A stretch of 64,000 nt of DNA from CAYFFZ01 sp049976505 (GCA_049976505.1 JBMFIC010000006.1:23253-87252); one strand, 5' to 3'. Shown: positions 32,685 through 41,175, numbered from the stretch's first letter. The notes: generated by a model from the letters alone, not told the origin. Translations and numbers: made by a program.

Positions 32685-34220
32685 ATGGAAAAGATAGTGC
32701 TGGATACAAGCGTAATAATCAACGGTTTTGTTTCGAAGCTGATCGAGAAGGGGGAGATAAAGCAGGCCACCATAATAGTTCCGCGGGCCGTAATAGGAGA
32801 GCTACAGAACCAGGCCACGAAGGGGCTGGAAATAGGGTTCCGGGGCCTCGAGGAGCTGAGGAAGATAAGGGAACTCTGTGAAAAGAACGGAATAAGGTAC
32901 ACGGTGAAGGGATCCCTTCCAACGCTCGAGGACATAAAGCTTGCTCACTCCGGAAGGATAGATTACATAATCCTCGACATAGCAAAGAAGAACAGGGCAA
33001 CGCTCTACACGTCGGATTACATCCTGCACCTCGTGGCCCAGGCAGAGGGCGTCAGCTCAAAGCATCTCGTCGTCGAGGAGGAAAAGAGGCCGCTCAGGAT
33101 AGAGTCCTTCCTGAGCGAGGACGTTATGAGCGTGCACCTGAAGGAGGGCGTACCTCCGTACGTTAAAAGAGGTAAGCCGGGCAGCTTCAGGCTGGAGAAG
33201 GTCTCGGACAGGCCCCTGACAGCAGCGGAGCTCGAGGAGATAATCGCTGAGATAAACGAGAGGGCGAGGGTCGATCCAAACTCCTTCATAGAGATGAAAA
33301 CCGGAGGCGCGACGGTAATCCAGCTGGGCAACTACAGGATAACGATCGCAAGACCTCCTTTCTCCGATGGCCTTGAGGTAACCCTTGTGAGGCCTATAGT
33401 GAAGCTTACCCTTGATGACTACAACGTTTCGCCGGCTCTGAAGCAGAGGCTTGAGAAGGCCGAGGGCATCATAATCGCTGGACCACCTGGATCCGGAAAG
33501 TCAACGCTTGCGGCGTCCCTGGCCGAGTTCTACATGAAGAAGGGCAAGGTGGTGAAGACCTTTGAATCGCCCAGGGACCTTCAGGTTGGTCCAGAAATAA
33601 CTCAGTACGCTCCGCTCGAGGGGGACTTTGAGAAGACCGCCGAAATACTCCTTCTTGTCAGGCCGGACTACACGATATTCGATGAGGTCAGGAAGACCAA
33701 GGACTTCGAGGTCTACGCGGACATGAGGCTTGCGGGGGTTGGAATGGTTGGGGTCGTGCACTCAAGCAGCCCAATAGATGCTGTACAGAGGCTCATCGAG
33801 AGAATTGACATAGGGATGGTTCCAAGGATAGTGGACACGGTGATATTCCTGCAGAACGGCCAGATAAAGACGGTGTATGAGCTCAACCTTGTGGTGAAGG
33901 TGCCGACGGGCATGACCGCTGAGGATCTAGCCAGGCCTGTTGTTGAGGTCAGAAACTTTGAGACAAAGCAGCTGGAGTACGAGATATACATGTACGGCGA
34001 TGAAAAGGTCGTAGTGCCCATAGGCGCCGTGAGGGACAGAATAGAGCAGGTGATATCCCAGTACGACAAGGACGCGATAATCGAGATAGGAAAGAAGAAC
34101 GTCATAATAAGGGTAAACAGGGACGTCATAGGCAAGATAATAGGCAAGGGCGGGGAGAACATAGAGAAGCTAGAGAAGGAGGTTGGAAAGAGAGTCATAA
34201 TAAAGCCCAAGAAGGGCTGA
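32685..34220 (+). CDS. pina: PINA: PIN domain-VirB11-like ATPase-KH protein
   Basis: The 511 residues contain an N-terminal PIN nuclease-like domain with acidic residues (VLDTSVIINGF, TSDYIL). A central secretion-ATPase-like RecA domain has Walker A GPPGSGKST at about residue 266 and TIFDEVRKTKDFEVYADMRLAG. The C-terminal KH domain contains VIGKIIGKGGENIEKLE. This architecture matches PINA, described in Sulfolobus as a hexameric Holliday-junction branch-migration ATPase. Operonic placement after rps7 (5-nt gap) is unusual for a recombination enzyme and could also hint at an RNA role. Confidence 0.9.
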   Translation: MEKIVLDTSVIINGFVSKLIEKGEIKQATIIVPRAVIGELQNQATKGLEIGFRGLEELRKIRELCEKNGIRYTVKGSLPTLEDIKLAHSGRIDYIILDIAKKNRATLYTSDYILHLVAQAEGVSSKHLVVEEEKRPLRIESFLSEDVMSVHLKEGVPPYVKRGKPGSFRLEKVSDRPLTAAELEEIIAEINERARVDPNSFIEMKTGGATVIQLGNYRITIARPPFSDGLEVTLVRPIVKLTLDDYNVSPALKQRLEKAEGIIIAGPPGSGKSTLAASLAEFYMKKGKVVKTFESPRDLQVGPEITQYAPLEGDFEKTAEILLLVRPDYTIFDEVRKTKDFEVYADMRLAGVGMVGVVHSSSPIDAVQRLIERIDIGMVPRIVDTVIFLQNGQIKTVYELNLVVKVPTGMTAEDLARPVVEVRNFETKQLEYEIYMYGDEKVVVPIGAVRDRIEQVISQYDKDAIIEIGKKNVIIRVNRDVIGKIIGKGGENIEKLEKEVGKRVIIKPKKG

Positions 34221-34287
34221 GCTCAGTAACGGCCTCTGTCGTCTTTTTATGTTAAATGAACGGCTCCATCCTGAATTCAATCGACAT

Positions 34288-34298
34288 ATTTTTTAATA
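34288..34298 (+). promoter_or_regulatory. TATA box of the radical SAM gene at 34319
   Basis: TTTTTTAATAT is centred about 27 nt upstream of the ATG at 34319. This spacing supports starting the protein there rather than at the in-frame ATG at 34256, which lies before the promoter. Confidence 0.5.
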
Positions 34299-34318
34299 TC
34301 TCACGTGGAAAAGAATCC

Positions 34319-35875
34319 ATGGGTTATAAGGTCCTGCTGACCGCAGACAAGACCCTGTTCAGCGAGTACAGGAACGTGCCTCTCCTTCAGTTCCTAGGAT
34401 GCGCGCCCGTGGAGAAGGTGCCGAAGTTCATATTCGACGCGCTTTCCCCATACACGGAGCTACAGGACGGGCTGCCCATAAGGGCTCCATACGATGTGAG
34501 GCTCGTTGAGAGCGTGCTCGTTGATGCGCTTGGAAGGGATAGGGTGAAAGTGGTCGTGCCAAAGAACATAGAGGAGTTCATAGATGAGGATACGAAGGTG
34601 GTCGGTGTCAGCACGATGGATCCGCTGGGCCTCGGGCCTGTTACCATGATGTTCACCAACGGTGGCAGGGACACTGGGTACACGAAATATTACTTCTATC
34701 AGCTGATAAGGAAGCTTAACCTCCTTAGGAGGGCCAACGGCTACAGGTTCAAGATAGTTGTAGGGGGCCCGGGGACCTGGCAGCTTGAAATCAGGCCCAA
34801 GGCCGTGGATGAGCTCAACATAGATCATGTCGTAATCGGCGAAACCGAGCACGTTCTTCCCCAGCTCATCGATGATATAGTCAATGGGAGCCCTGACAGA
34901 TTCATCAAGGTCAAGGGGTATCCCACGATAGATCAGATACCGCTGATAAAGGGCGCCACACTGCATGGGCTGCTTGAGATAAACAGGGGATGCGGCAGAA
35001 ACTGCGAGTACTGCCTCCCAAACCTGAGGAGCGCCAGACACCTTCCAGTGGATCACATAGTTAAGAACATAGCTGTGAACGTCAGGTACGGGGTGACTAG
35101 CGTCTGGGCTCAGAGCGAGGACGTGTTCCTCTACAGGCTAGAGGATCACAGGTACATGAACCCTAACTGGGAGGCGCTGATTGAGCTCTTCCATGCCATA
35201 GTGAACGCCGATGGGGTCAGGCACACGAACCCAACACATGGCACCATATCCGCTCCTGCTTCAAACCCAGAGAAGTTCAGGAAGCTCTCCGAGACCATGA
35301 AGGCTGGACCCAACAACATAATAGGGCTGCAGCCAGGGCTTGAAACGGGCTCCGTGAGGCTCGTCAAGAAGTACATGTCGAGAAAGGCGCTTCCCTTCTC
35401 AGCCGAGGAGTGGCCCGATGTAGTCTTTGAGGGGACCAGGGTTCTGAACGAGAACTACTGGGTTCCGGCTTACACCGCCATAGTGGGCTTCCCTGGCGAG
35501 ACAGACGAGGACGTGCTCGACACCATAAGGCTTATAGACAGGATGGAAAGGGAGCTTCCTGAGAAGGTAGGAGAAAAGGCCCACTGGACTGTCACAGTTC
35601 TCAGCTTTGACCCTCTTGCTAACCTCTCGGACGCGGAGTTCTTCGACGTCGAGTCGCAGCTCACGGAGATGAGGTTCTACCTCATTTACAGAACCTGGAG
35701 GCACACGGTGCTCGAGACGGAGAAGTTCCTGCCAATGCTTATAAAGAACTCCCTTGCGAGAGGACTTCTGTCCAGGTTCTTCGCATATGGAGCGAAAAAG
35801 GTGCTTGATGCCCTCGCCGCATGGGGAAGAGCAAGGGGGTACGACCCGGAGAAGGCTATGACGATCACAGCCTAA
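34319..35875 (+). CDS. Radical SAM protein with N-terminal B12-binding-like domain
   Basis: The 518-residue protein has a flavodoxin/B12-binding-like N-terminal region (residues about 1-200 with VVGVSTMDPLG and KIVVGGPGTWQ). A radical SAM core follows with the cluster motif C-x3-C-x2-C in NRGCGRNCEYC at about residue 225. Later segments GLQPGLETGSVRLVKKYM and AYTAIVGFPGETDEDVLDTIRLID are typical of MiaB/BchE-like B12 radical SAM enzymes. The substrate is unknown. It ends with a 4-nt overlap with the convergent MBL gene. Confidence 0.85.
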   Translation: MGYKVLLTADKTLFSEYRNVPLLQFLGCAPVEKVPKFIFDALSPYTELQDGLPIRAPYDVRLVESVLVDALGRDRVKVVVPKNIEEFIDEDTKVVGVSTMDPLGLGPVTMMFTNGGRDTGYTKYYFYQLIRKLNLLRRANGYRFKIVVGGPGTWQLEIRPKAVDELNIDHVVIGETEHVLPQLIDDIVNGSPDRFIKVKGYPTIDQIPLIKGATLHGLLEINRGCGRNCEYCLPNLRSARHLPVDHIVKNIAVNVRYGVTSVWAQSEDVFLYRLEDHRYMNPNWEALIELFHAIVNADGVRHTNPTHGTISAPASNPEKFRKLSETMKAGPNNIIGLQPGLETGSVRLVKKYMSRKALPFSAEEWPDVVFEGTRVLNENYWVPAYTAIVGFPGETDEDVLDTIRLIDRMERELPEKVGEKAHWTVTVLSFDPLANLSDAEFFDVESQLTEMRFYLIYRTWRHTVLETEKFLPMLIKNSLARGLLSRFFAYGAKKVLDALAAWGRARGYDPEKAMTITA

Positions 35876-36819
35876 ACGTAGATGTACGTGTCAAGATCGA
35901 TCTGCTGCTCAGAAAAGGCATAGGCCCTGAACCCCATTTCCCTGAGGTCCTCTGCAAACTCCCTGTCGAACCCATGCATGAGTATTACGAGCTCTGGGTT
36001 CACCTTCTTAACAAAGCTTACGAGCTCCATGTAATCGGCGTGATCGCTCAGAGGGACGGCCGATAGACCAAGGGACCTTGCCCAGCCCGTGAACCTTATG
36101 CTGTAGTAGGCCCTGCTGACGTTCAGGTGCATCGGAGCCACGTAAACGTAAGGAGGGTCAGGTAGATCATCTTCGCTCCTTGCTATCTTATCGGGCTCAG
36201 GGATTCTTATTCCGAATCTCCTGTAGATCCTGTTGATCCTTTCTATGTTGGCGTGCACGACGAGCGGCCTCCAGCTCTGGAAGAGATACTCGATGAGCTG
36301 AGCCTTTCCCAAGGTGTATCCGTGAAGCGAGACTCCGAGCCCATTGTCGTATGCCTCGCCGATCAGCCTCATGACATGATCCAGGACCTTTGCGGTTGGG
36401 GGGAACGTGTACTCCTTTCTGCCGTATGTGCTCTCCATTATCAGAACCCTGACGTTCTCGGGCTCCAGCTTCTTAAGAAACCCTCTCTCCCTCTGGGAGA
36501 AGTCCCCTGTGTACATTATCTCGTTTTTTCCAATTATCAGTGCCTTGGATCCGAGTATGTGCCCCGAGTCGACCATCCGAAGGCCAGGGTACGATTCTAT
36601 GTATCGGCTTATGCTTACTCCCCTTGCTCGGGCTATCTCAAGGGTTTCTCTCGATGTAAAGACCGTGTTCCTCTCCTTTCTTAGCAGGTGATCCAGGTGA
36701 GCGTGAGATACGAACGTCAGGTCAGCGCTTACGTTCCTCTCAGGGTCTAGAGCTATGACCTTCCCTTCGTGCTTAACTAGGATCCCAGCGCTGCTGAACG
36801 CTATCTTGTCCCTTATCAA
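35872..36819 (-). CDS. MBL-fold RNA/DNA-processing exonuclease (COG1236-like)
   Basis: The 315-residue protein shows metallo-beta-lactamase nuclease motifs: SHAHLDHL (motif 2), DSGHILGS, YTGDFS (motif 4) and later SDHADYMELV and ILMHGFDREFA (C-terminal His motif). These match the CPSF73/Int11-like or ligase-associated exonuclease groups, although the beta-CASP part is short. The start is TTG at 36819, six nt after the geranylgeranyl reductase stop, so both probably share a transcript. A role in RNA 3'-end processing is inferred only from the family. Confidence 0.82.
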   Translation of the reverse strand: MIRDKIAFSSAGILVKHEGKVIALDPERNVSADLTFVSHAHLDHLLRKERNTVFTSRETLEIARARGVSISRYIESYPGLRMVDSGHILGSKALIIGKNEIMYTGDFSQRERGFLKKLEPENVRVLIMESTYGRKEYTFPPTAKVLDHVMRLIGEAYDNGLGVSLHGYTLGKAQLIEYLFQSWRPLVVHANIERINRIYRRFGIRIPEPDKIARSEDDLPDPPYVYVAPMHLNVSRAYYSIRFTGWARSLGLSAVPLSDHADYMELVSFVKKVNPELVILMHGFDREFAEDLREMGFRAYAFSEQQIDLDTYIYV

Positions 36820-36825
36820 CTTGTC

Positions 36826-37836
36826 CTATATCAGCCTGATAATCCTGAAGAGATAGCTCCATTTAAGGTCAACGCCAAGAACGTCCTTGAACTTCATTGC
36901 GTCCCTTACTATCCTGTATACCTCGAAAACGTCGGAGATCCTTCTTGATTTATCTCGTTGCTTTCTGTACAGGTAGTCAAATGCCCTCTTGTAAGGCAGG
37001 AACTGGTTTCTCAGCCTCACCAGGTACTCCCTCTGGTTCAGGCCTGTTTCGTAGTAGATCCTGGCCGATATCATGCTTGGAAGTATCCCCTCTCCGAGAA
37101 GCGGGTAGACAGCCCCAGCCGCCTCGCCTACGGCAGTGGCGTTCATAAAATATATAGGGTTCACGTACTCCGGAGGAAGGAGCCTTATCGCCTTCCCCAT
37201 CCTGCTGTTCTCAACGATTTCGCCGTTTTTGTCTCTTATGAATCTGAGAACCCTCAGCTCGTGCTGAAGGTTTACGTCCCCACCCCCCACGAAGGCCTCC
37301 CCATCCCCAAGGGGGAAGTACCAGAGATATCCCGAGTAGCCCTCAAACGGCTCAATATAGAAGTCGTCAAAGGGCTGATTCCTGAACTTAACCCTGTACT
37401 CTATCGTTGGGACGAGGAAGTCCCTCTCAGGCCTTCCCAGCAGGCTCCTTCTGGGCCCGGTGGCATCCACGGCGTGCTTGTACCTTGACTCAAGGTATCC
37501 CCTGTCAACCGCCGAACCGAAGTGCACCGTCGAGTTTCTCGCAAGGTCCTTCAGCAGCCTTGGCTTGTCGAAAGTTGAAAGGCCGTAGGCATCAAACGTC
37601 AGGACGTCATCGTGCCACCTGACGTAGATTCTCCTGCCGAAGTGTAATACGTAGTCATCGAAGTTGATCCCGACGTCCTTCAGAAGCCTTTTCATTGCAT
37701 GATAGCCTGTCCCCCATGCGCATACTGAGGTGAACCTGTCTTCCCTCTGAGCCTCGTAGACCTCGGCCTTATCCTGTAGAAGAGCGCTGAGATACGCTCC
37801 AGCCGGTCCAAGACCAGCGATGCCGACGAGAGGCAT
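36826..37836 (-). CDS. Geranylgeranyl reductase family flavoprotein
   Basis: The 336-residue enzyme binds FAD through an N-terminal GLGPAGAYLS motif (the Rossmann G-x-G-x-x-G). It carries the family's substrate motif in YSGYLWYFPLGDGEAFVGGG and a GEAAGAVYPLLGEGI flavin segment. In archaea such reductases saturate the isoprenoid chains of membrane lipids or of quinones. The TATA-like CATTTATTAATG at about 37853-37865 supports the ATG at 37836. It is co-oriented with the MBL nuclease gene. Confidence 0.9.
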   Translation of the reverse strand: MPLVGIAGLGPAGAYLSALLQDKAEVYEAQREDRFTSVCAWGTGYHAMKRLLKDVGINFDDYVLHFGRRIYVRWHDDVLTFDAYGLSTFDKPRLLKDLARNSTVHFGSAVDRGYLESRYKHAVDATGPRRSLLGRPERDFLVPTIEYRVKFRNQPFDDFYIEPFEGYSGYLWYFPLGDGEAFVGGGDVNLQHELRVLRFIRDKNGEIVENSRMGKAIRLLPPEYVNPIYFMNATAVGEAAGAVYPLLGEGILPSMISARIYYETGLNQREYLVRLRNQFLPYKRAFDYLYRKQRDKSRRISDVFEVYRIVRDAMKFKDVLGVDLKWSYLFRIIRLI

Positions 37837-37894
37837 GTTAATAATCCAATTGCATCATTAATAAATGCTATCCGAAAAGATTCAGCTTGAAAAG

Positions 37895-38809
37895 CTACCT
37901 TTTCTGCAGTATTTCGTACACTTCCTTCTCATAGGGAAGGTTTTCTACGAGACCCTTATCGACCCTTCTTCTTGAGATAAGGAAGGCCGCAGCCGCGTTC
38001 GCGAATTCGGCTGCGAAGAACGGGTCCTCGCCCCTTCCAAGCATATATGCAAAGGCCGCGTTCCAGGCATCTCCAGCGCCTGTAACATCTACTGGCTCAG
38101 TTCTGAAGGGCTTCACGAGCTCGCTCCTGTTCCTGGTGATGATCATGGCTCCTCTTTCCGCAAGCGTAATCGCCACTATTTCCACGTAATCGAGGAACTT
38201 TGCGGCGTATCTCTCGAGCTCTATGTCAGCATCCGGTGGAAAGCCAAGCATTATCTTGAACTCGCTTTCGTTTGGGGCAAGCGCAGTTATGCCAGCAACC
38301 TCCCTGGGATCGATCTTCATAGCAGGAGCTGGGTTAAGAACGGTCAAGGACCTCTCGGATGCCTCTTTCGAGGCCTCCAGAGCAAGCCTGGCATCTATCT
38401 CAAACACGGTCATGAAGACATCGTAAGACGTGCTCCGGATGATGTTGAGAACGTGATCCCGTGGAAGCTTTTCGTTTGCGTTCCTGCTTATTATTATGGC
38501 GTTTCTTCCTCCCGGAAGCACCACTACCACCGCTATGCCTGTGCTCCCCTGAGCCCTGTGAACCCCGCTTACGTCAACTCCCTCATCCATCCATTTTTTG
38601 ACGGCGGCATCCCCAAAGGCATCTGTGCCCACGCTGGCTATGATCCTGGTGCTAGATCCGAGCCTTCTTATTCCGATTGCCTGGTTTGATCCCTTGCCGC
38701 CGTGCTCATACCTGAACTCATCAGCAGCGAGCGTTTCGCCGATTGTGGGCATCCTCCTCGCGTTGAACACAAATGTTGCGTTGTAGCTGGCAAGAACAAG
38801 GGACCTCAT
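37895..38809 (-). CDS. Ribokinase-type PfkB sugar/nucleoside kinase
   Basis: A 304-residue PfkB kinase most like ribokinase: it has the N-terminal GGKGSNQAIGIRRLG and the C-terminal catalytic DVTGAGDAWNAAFAYML with the Asp base. It would phosphorylate ribose, a nucleoside or deoxyribose. I place the start at ATG 38809 (MRSLVLASYNATFVFN) because a TATA-like sequence sits about 27 nt upstream. The longer reading frame runs into the tRNA cluster and produces translated tRNA sequence, so it must be wrong. Confidence 0.9.
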   Translation of the reverse strand: MRSLVLASYNATFVFNARRMPTIGETLAADEFRYEHGGKGSNQAIGIRRLGSSTRIIASVGTDAFGDAAVKKWMDEGVDVSGVHRAQGSTGIAVVVVLPGGRNAIIISRNANEKLPRDHVLNIIRSTSYDVFMTVFEIDARLALEASKEASERSLTVLNPAPAMKIDPREVAGITALAPNESEFKIMLGFPPDADIELERYAAKFLDYVEIVAITLAERGAMIITRNRSELVKPFRTEPVDVTGAGDAWNAAFAYMLGRGEDPFFAAEFANAAAAFLISRRRVDKGLVENLPYEKEVYEILQKR

Positions 38810-38913
38810 GATGCTGATATGCTCTTTATTGCTTTTAGCTTCTTCTGCTGAGGTTCGTTCCGGGGCGTGGCCGCAGGCGTGACGTTTTAGCGGATCAAAA
38901 GCAGGCAAAAAGG

Positions 38914-38924
38914 ATAAAAATACT
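38914..38924 (+). promoter_or_regulatory. TATA box of the tRNA Ala-Leu-Arg cluster
   Basis: ATAAAAATACT lies 20-30 nt upstream of tRNA-Ala. No further promoter is possible in the 1-2 nt between the tRNAs, so it probably drives all three. Confidence 0.5.
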
Positions 38925-38943
38925 ACAGCAAAATTATTATTGC

Positions 38944-39015
38944 GGGCCGGTAGTTCAGGGGTAGAACGCTCCCGTGGCATGGGAGAGGTCGGGGGTTCGA
39001 GTCCCCCCCGGTCCA
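38944..39015 (+). tRNA. tRNA-Ala (GGC anticodon)
   Basis: The cloverleaf folds with acceptor GGGCCGG/CCGGTCC, including G3:U70, the universal identity element of tRNA-Ala. D stem is GTTC/GAAC, anticodon stem CTCCC/GGGAG with loop GTGGCAT (anticodon GGC), and T arm GGGGG-TTCGAGT-CCCCC. The loop has G32 and U38, an unusual pair. It is 72 nt, with no intron and no encoded CCA. Confidence 0.96.
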
Positions 39016-39017
39016 TA

Positions 39018-39102
39018 GCGGGGGTCGCCTAGCCTGGTCAATGGCGCGAGGCTTAGAACCTCGTCCCGCTGGGGTGCGTGGGTTCAAATCCCACCCCCCG
39101 CA
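39018..39102 (+). tRNA. tRNA-Leu (TAG anticodon)
   Basis: A class II tRNA of 85 nt. Acceptor GCGGGGG/CCCCCGC, D stem GCC/GGC, anticodon stem CGAGG/CCTCG with loop CTTAGAA (anticodon TAG), long variable arm with CCC-GCT-GGG stem, and T arm GTGGG-TTCAAAT-CCCAC. It starts 2 nt after tRNA-Ala. There is no intron. Confidence 0.97.
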
Positions 39103-39103
39103 C

Positions 39104-39178
39104 GGGCCCGTGGCGCAGCCTGGATAGCGCGGCAGCCTCCTAAGCTGTAGGTCGTGGGTTCGAATCCCACCGGGCCCG
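39104..39178 (+). tRNA. tRNA-Arg (CCT anticodon)
   Basis: Acceptor GGGCCCG/CGGGCCC, D stem GCGC/GCGC, anticodon stem GCAGC/GCTGT with loop CTCCTAA (anticodon CCT), T arm GTGGG-TTCGAAT-CCCAC. It is 75 nt, intronless, and begins one nucleotide after tRNA-Leu ends. It reads AGG, a codon heavily used for Arg in this window. Confidence 0.97.
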
Positions 39179-39307
39179 CCACTAAAAATTGAGCCCAGAG
39201 CTAACTCTGTCTTCTCCTCTGCAGCGAGCCACAAAGCGCTCGACGCCTGAAAACGCTCCTAAAAGATGCAAAAGCTGAGGGCTTCGCAGTTCAGGGCGAT
39301 AAGGATG

Positions 39308-39481
39308 TCAGCCACGATTCCCATTTTTGTTCTTCTTCGTGAGAGCTTCCTCAATTATTCTCTGCAGCTCCTGAACATCGTAGCTTCTGCTCAGATCTAT
39401 TTCCGCAAGGTCCTCCCTCTTCAGCTCGGACAGCATCTTCAGTATCTTGATCAGCTCTTCGTCGATGCAGTCGCACGGCAT
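39308..39481 (-). CDS. 57-residue helical protein with N-terminal CxC
   Basis: This short frame reads leftward from ATG 39481: an N-terminal C-D-C at residues 3-5, then an acidic/leucine-rich helical stretch (DEELIKILKMLSELKRED) and DVQELQRIIEEAL, with a basic-polar tail. Its amphipathic heptad-like pattern and codon choice look like real coding, and a TATA-like GCTTAATGC lies about 27 nt upstream. The CxC could bind a metal only in a dimer or complex. I do not recognise the family. Confidence 0.5.
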   Translation of the reverse strand: MPCDCIDEELIKILKMLSELKREDLAEIDLSRSYDVQELQRIIEEALTKKNKNGNRG

Positions 39482-39636
39482 AGGATAACTTGAAATGCTT
39501 GAGCATTAAGCCGTTCTCATGCACGGCCTTTTGCATAAAAGCCGTTCAGCGCTACGCCCGTCCACGACATTTCTTCTTTGTTCGTCAGAATTTAAATCCA
39601 AAGGGGCGCCTGCAGAACGCCTGTTCGCTTTTTCGC

Positions 39637-39954
39637 TCAGAGCTTTTCGGCAAGCCTGAGCACTGTTACGAGGAACCTGTCCAGATCCGAGCTTTCTATC
39701 TGGTCCATGCTGTAGGCTCTGCCCCCAACGTATACCTTGTCATCGTCTATAATTACCGACACCTCCCTGCCGGTCCTGAACGGAAGGCTTCTGAGCATGT
39801 TCTCCTCGGTTATTCCGTCGTTCTTCATTCCGATAAGATACTTTACAGGATCCTTGCACTCCTTTGTCCAGACTATGTAGAACTTGGGCTCAGTTCTCGA
39901 CTCAGAGCCCCCCATGAGCTTAATCGCTTTCTCAAGCGATTCCCTGCTGATCAT
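39637..39954 (-). CDS. Small unknown protein
   Basis: A 105-residue soluble protein, not recognised. The pattern is alternating strand and helix: FYIVWTKECKDPVKYLIG, EVSVIIDDDKVYVGGRAYS, and a C-terminal helix DLDRFLVTVLRLAEKL. One Cys, no metal site, no membrane segment. It lies 49 nt downstream of endA on the same strand and could belong to the same transcript. Its codon use looks native. Confidence 0.7.
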   Translation of the reverse strand: MISRESLEKAIKLMGGSESRTEPKFYIVWTKECKDPVKYLIGMKNDGITEENMLRSLPFRTGREVSVIIDDDKVYVGGRAYSMDQIESSDLDRFLVTVLRLAEKL

Positions 39955-40003
39955 AAACGATGGTTCTGCGCCTGTGTCTATAGCTTTAACTCTTCAGTTT
40001 GTG

Positions 40004-40543
40004 CTAGGGCTTCCACCATTCAAGGCCAATGAGGACCGGCGGCTTCGCTGAAACCGCAAATATGTACTTCTTCCTAACCGATCTCGCAAGCCTTCCGGCA
40101 AGCACGACGTCAGCTACGGAGAGCGATCTATTTCTTGCAGTGATCTTCATTATAAAAGGCGCATGCTCCAGGCCCGGCCCCTTTTTGTATATAGCAAAGT
40201 CTCCTCCGAACTTTATTCCGGGAAGCACGATGTACCCTGCATCCCTCAGAAGCCTGTAGAACTCGTACTTCGTCTCCAGATCCTCGTATTCCTGGCTGAA
40301 CAGCCTGAAGGCCTCAGAAAAGCTCAGCCTTCTTCCGTCACTGTAGATCTCGAGCCTCTGCTTTTCAAGAAGGTAAAGGCTCTCTATGGGATCCAGAATC
40401 AGGGGCTCGTTGAACGGTCCCTTCGGCTTCTTCACGTTCATGGGCTTTCCATAGAAGCCCGAGAAGTAAACCCTGTTGGCCTCCTCCACGTCCCATATTA
40501 TCACGTACCTTCCTGAAATCTCTCCTCTTGCTGGCCTGATCAA
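40004..40543 (-). CDS. endA: tRNA-splicing endonuclease EndA
   Basis: Cleaves bulge-helix-bulge motifs to remove archaeal introns. The 179-residue size is that of the homotetrameric or the alpha-subunit class. The C-terminal catalytic domain has the triad: Tyr in KFGGDFAIYKKG, His in LEHAPF and Lys in RSVRKKYIFAV. The start is TTG at 40543, overlapping the stop of the upstream PhoU-like gene (TTGA). None of the five tRNAs in this window contains an intron, so its substrates lie elsewhere. Confidence 0.93.
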   Translation of the reverse strand: MIRPARGEISGRYVIIWDVEEANRVYFSGFYGKPMNVKKPKGPFNEPLILDPIESLYLLEKQRLEIYSDGRRLSFSEAFRLFSQEYEDLETKYEFYRLLRDAGYIVLPGIKFGGDFAIYKKGPGLEHAPFIMKITARNRSLSVADVVLAGRLARSVRKKYIFAVSAKPPVLIGLEWWKP

Positions 40544-41175
40544 AGCCCTATTGATACCACCATTACTGAGTCCGAAAGGGAGAGTATAAGATCAGAGATC
40601 TTGTCGAGGCGCTCAAGGATGTCCTTTACAAGAACGTATAGCTTTGGATCGTTTATGCTGTCGTACGCGTCAATGAGGCTCTGCCTGTATATTCCGTCAA
40701 TTTCCTTTTCTATGTTCTCTATCGCTGGAAGCATGTCGGAGATCTTTTCGGGATTTATCTGCAGCATCTTTATCATGTCGTTGAGCTTTATTACCATTTC
40801 AATCAGCTTATCGGTTATCTTTGAGACCGTGTCCATAATGTCGTACTTGGAGTACTTCCCTGAGTTGAACTGCTTCAGCCTGAAGGCCGTCCCCTCCACG
40901 AGGTCAACAAGCTCCTCTATCTGGTAGGCAACCCTCATGATGTCCTCCTTGTTGATTATCATGCTTCCCAGCTCGGCAAGGCTTCTGGTCAGCGCTCTCC
41001 TGTATCCCTTTATGTCGTCAGCTATGCTCTGGATCTTTATGTAGCTCTCATCTGCAGCTCCTTCAGCTGTCATCTTCGCCAGCTCCCTTATGGCATCTAT
41101 GGTCTTCCGTGACTCGTCGGTAAGCACGGCCAATATCTTCCTTTTAGCCTGAATCTCGGGCTCTCCTAAATACAA
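40540..41175 (-). CDS. PhoU-like / DUF47 helical protein
   Basis: The 211-residue, nearly all-helical protein has the repeated acidic/hydrophobic pattern of DUF47/PhoU proteins: YQIEELVDLVEGTAFRLKQF, SKITDKLIEMVIKLNDM, and ILERLDKISDLILSLSDSVMVVSIGL at the C-terminus, the family's terminal motif. Such proteins often sit beside PiT phosphate transporters; here the neighbours are endA and, divergently, an H+-pyrophosphatase. The start is TTG at 41175. A link to phosphate handling is inferred. Confidence 0.85.
   Translation of the reverse strand: MYLGEPEIQAKRKILAVLTDESRKTIDAIRELAKMTAEGAADESYIKIQSIADDIKGYRRALTRSLAELGSMIINKEDIMRVAYQIEELVDLVEGTAFRLKQFNSGKYSKYDIMDTVSKITDKLIEMVIKLNDMIKMLQINPEKISDMLPAIENIEKEIDGIYRQSLIDAYDSINDPKLYVLVKDILERLDKISDLILSLSDSVMVVSIGL

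Noticed and set aside
38923..39234. A leftward 103-residue frame over the tRNA cluster (with GGIRTHDLQLRRLPRYPGC-like sequence)
   Set aside because: It is translated tRNA-Ala, tRNA-Leu and tRNA-Arg sequence, a well-known annotation artefact. The same applies to the N-terminal extension of the ribokinase frame beyond 38809.
39351..39536. 61-residue leftward frame overlapping the 57-residue CxC gene
   Set aside because: It is in a different frame with irregular, Arg-rich composition; the 57-residue frame at 39308-39481 has better helix pattern and promoter spacing.
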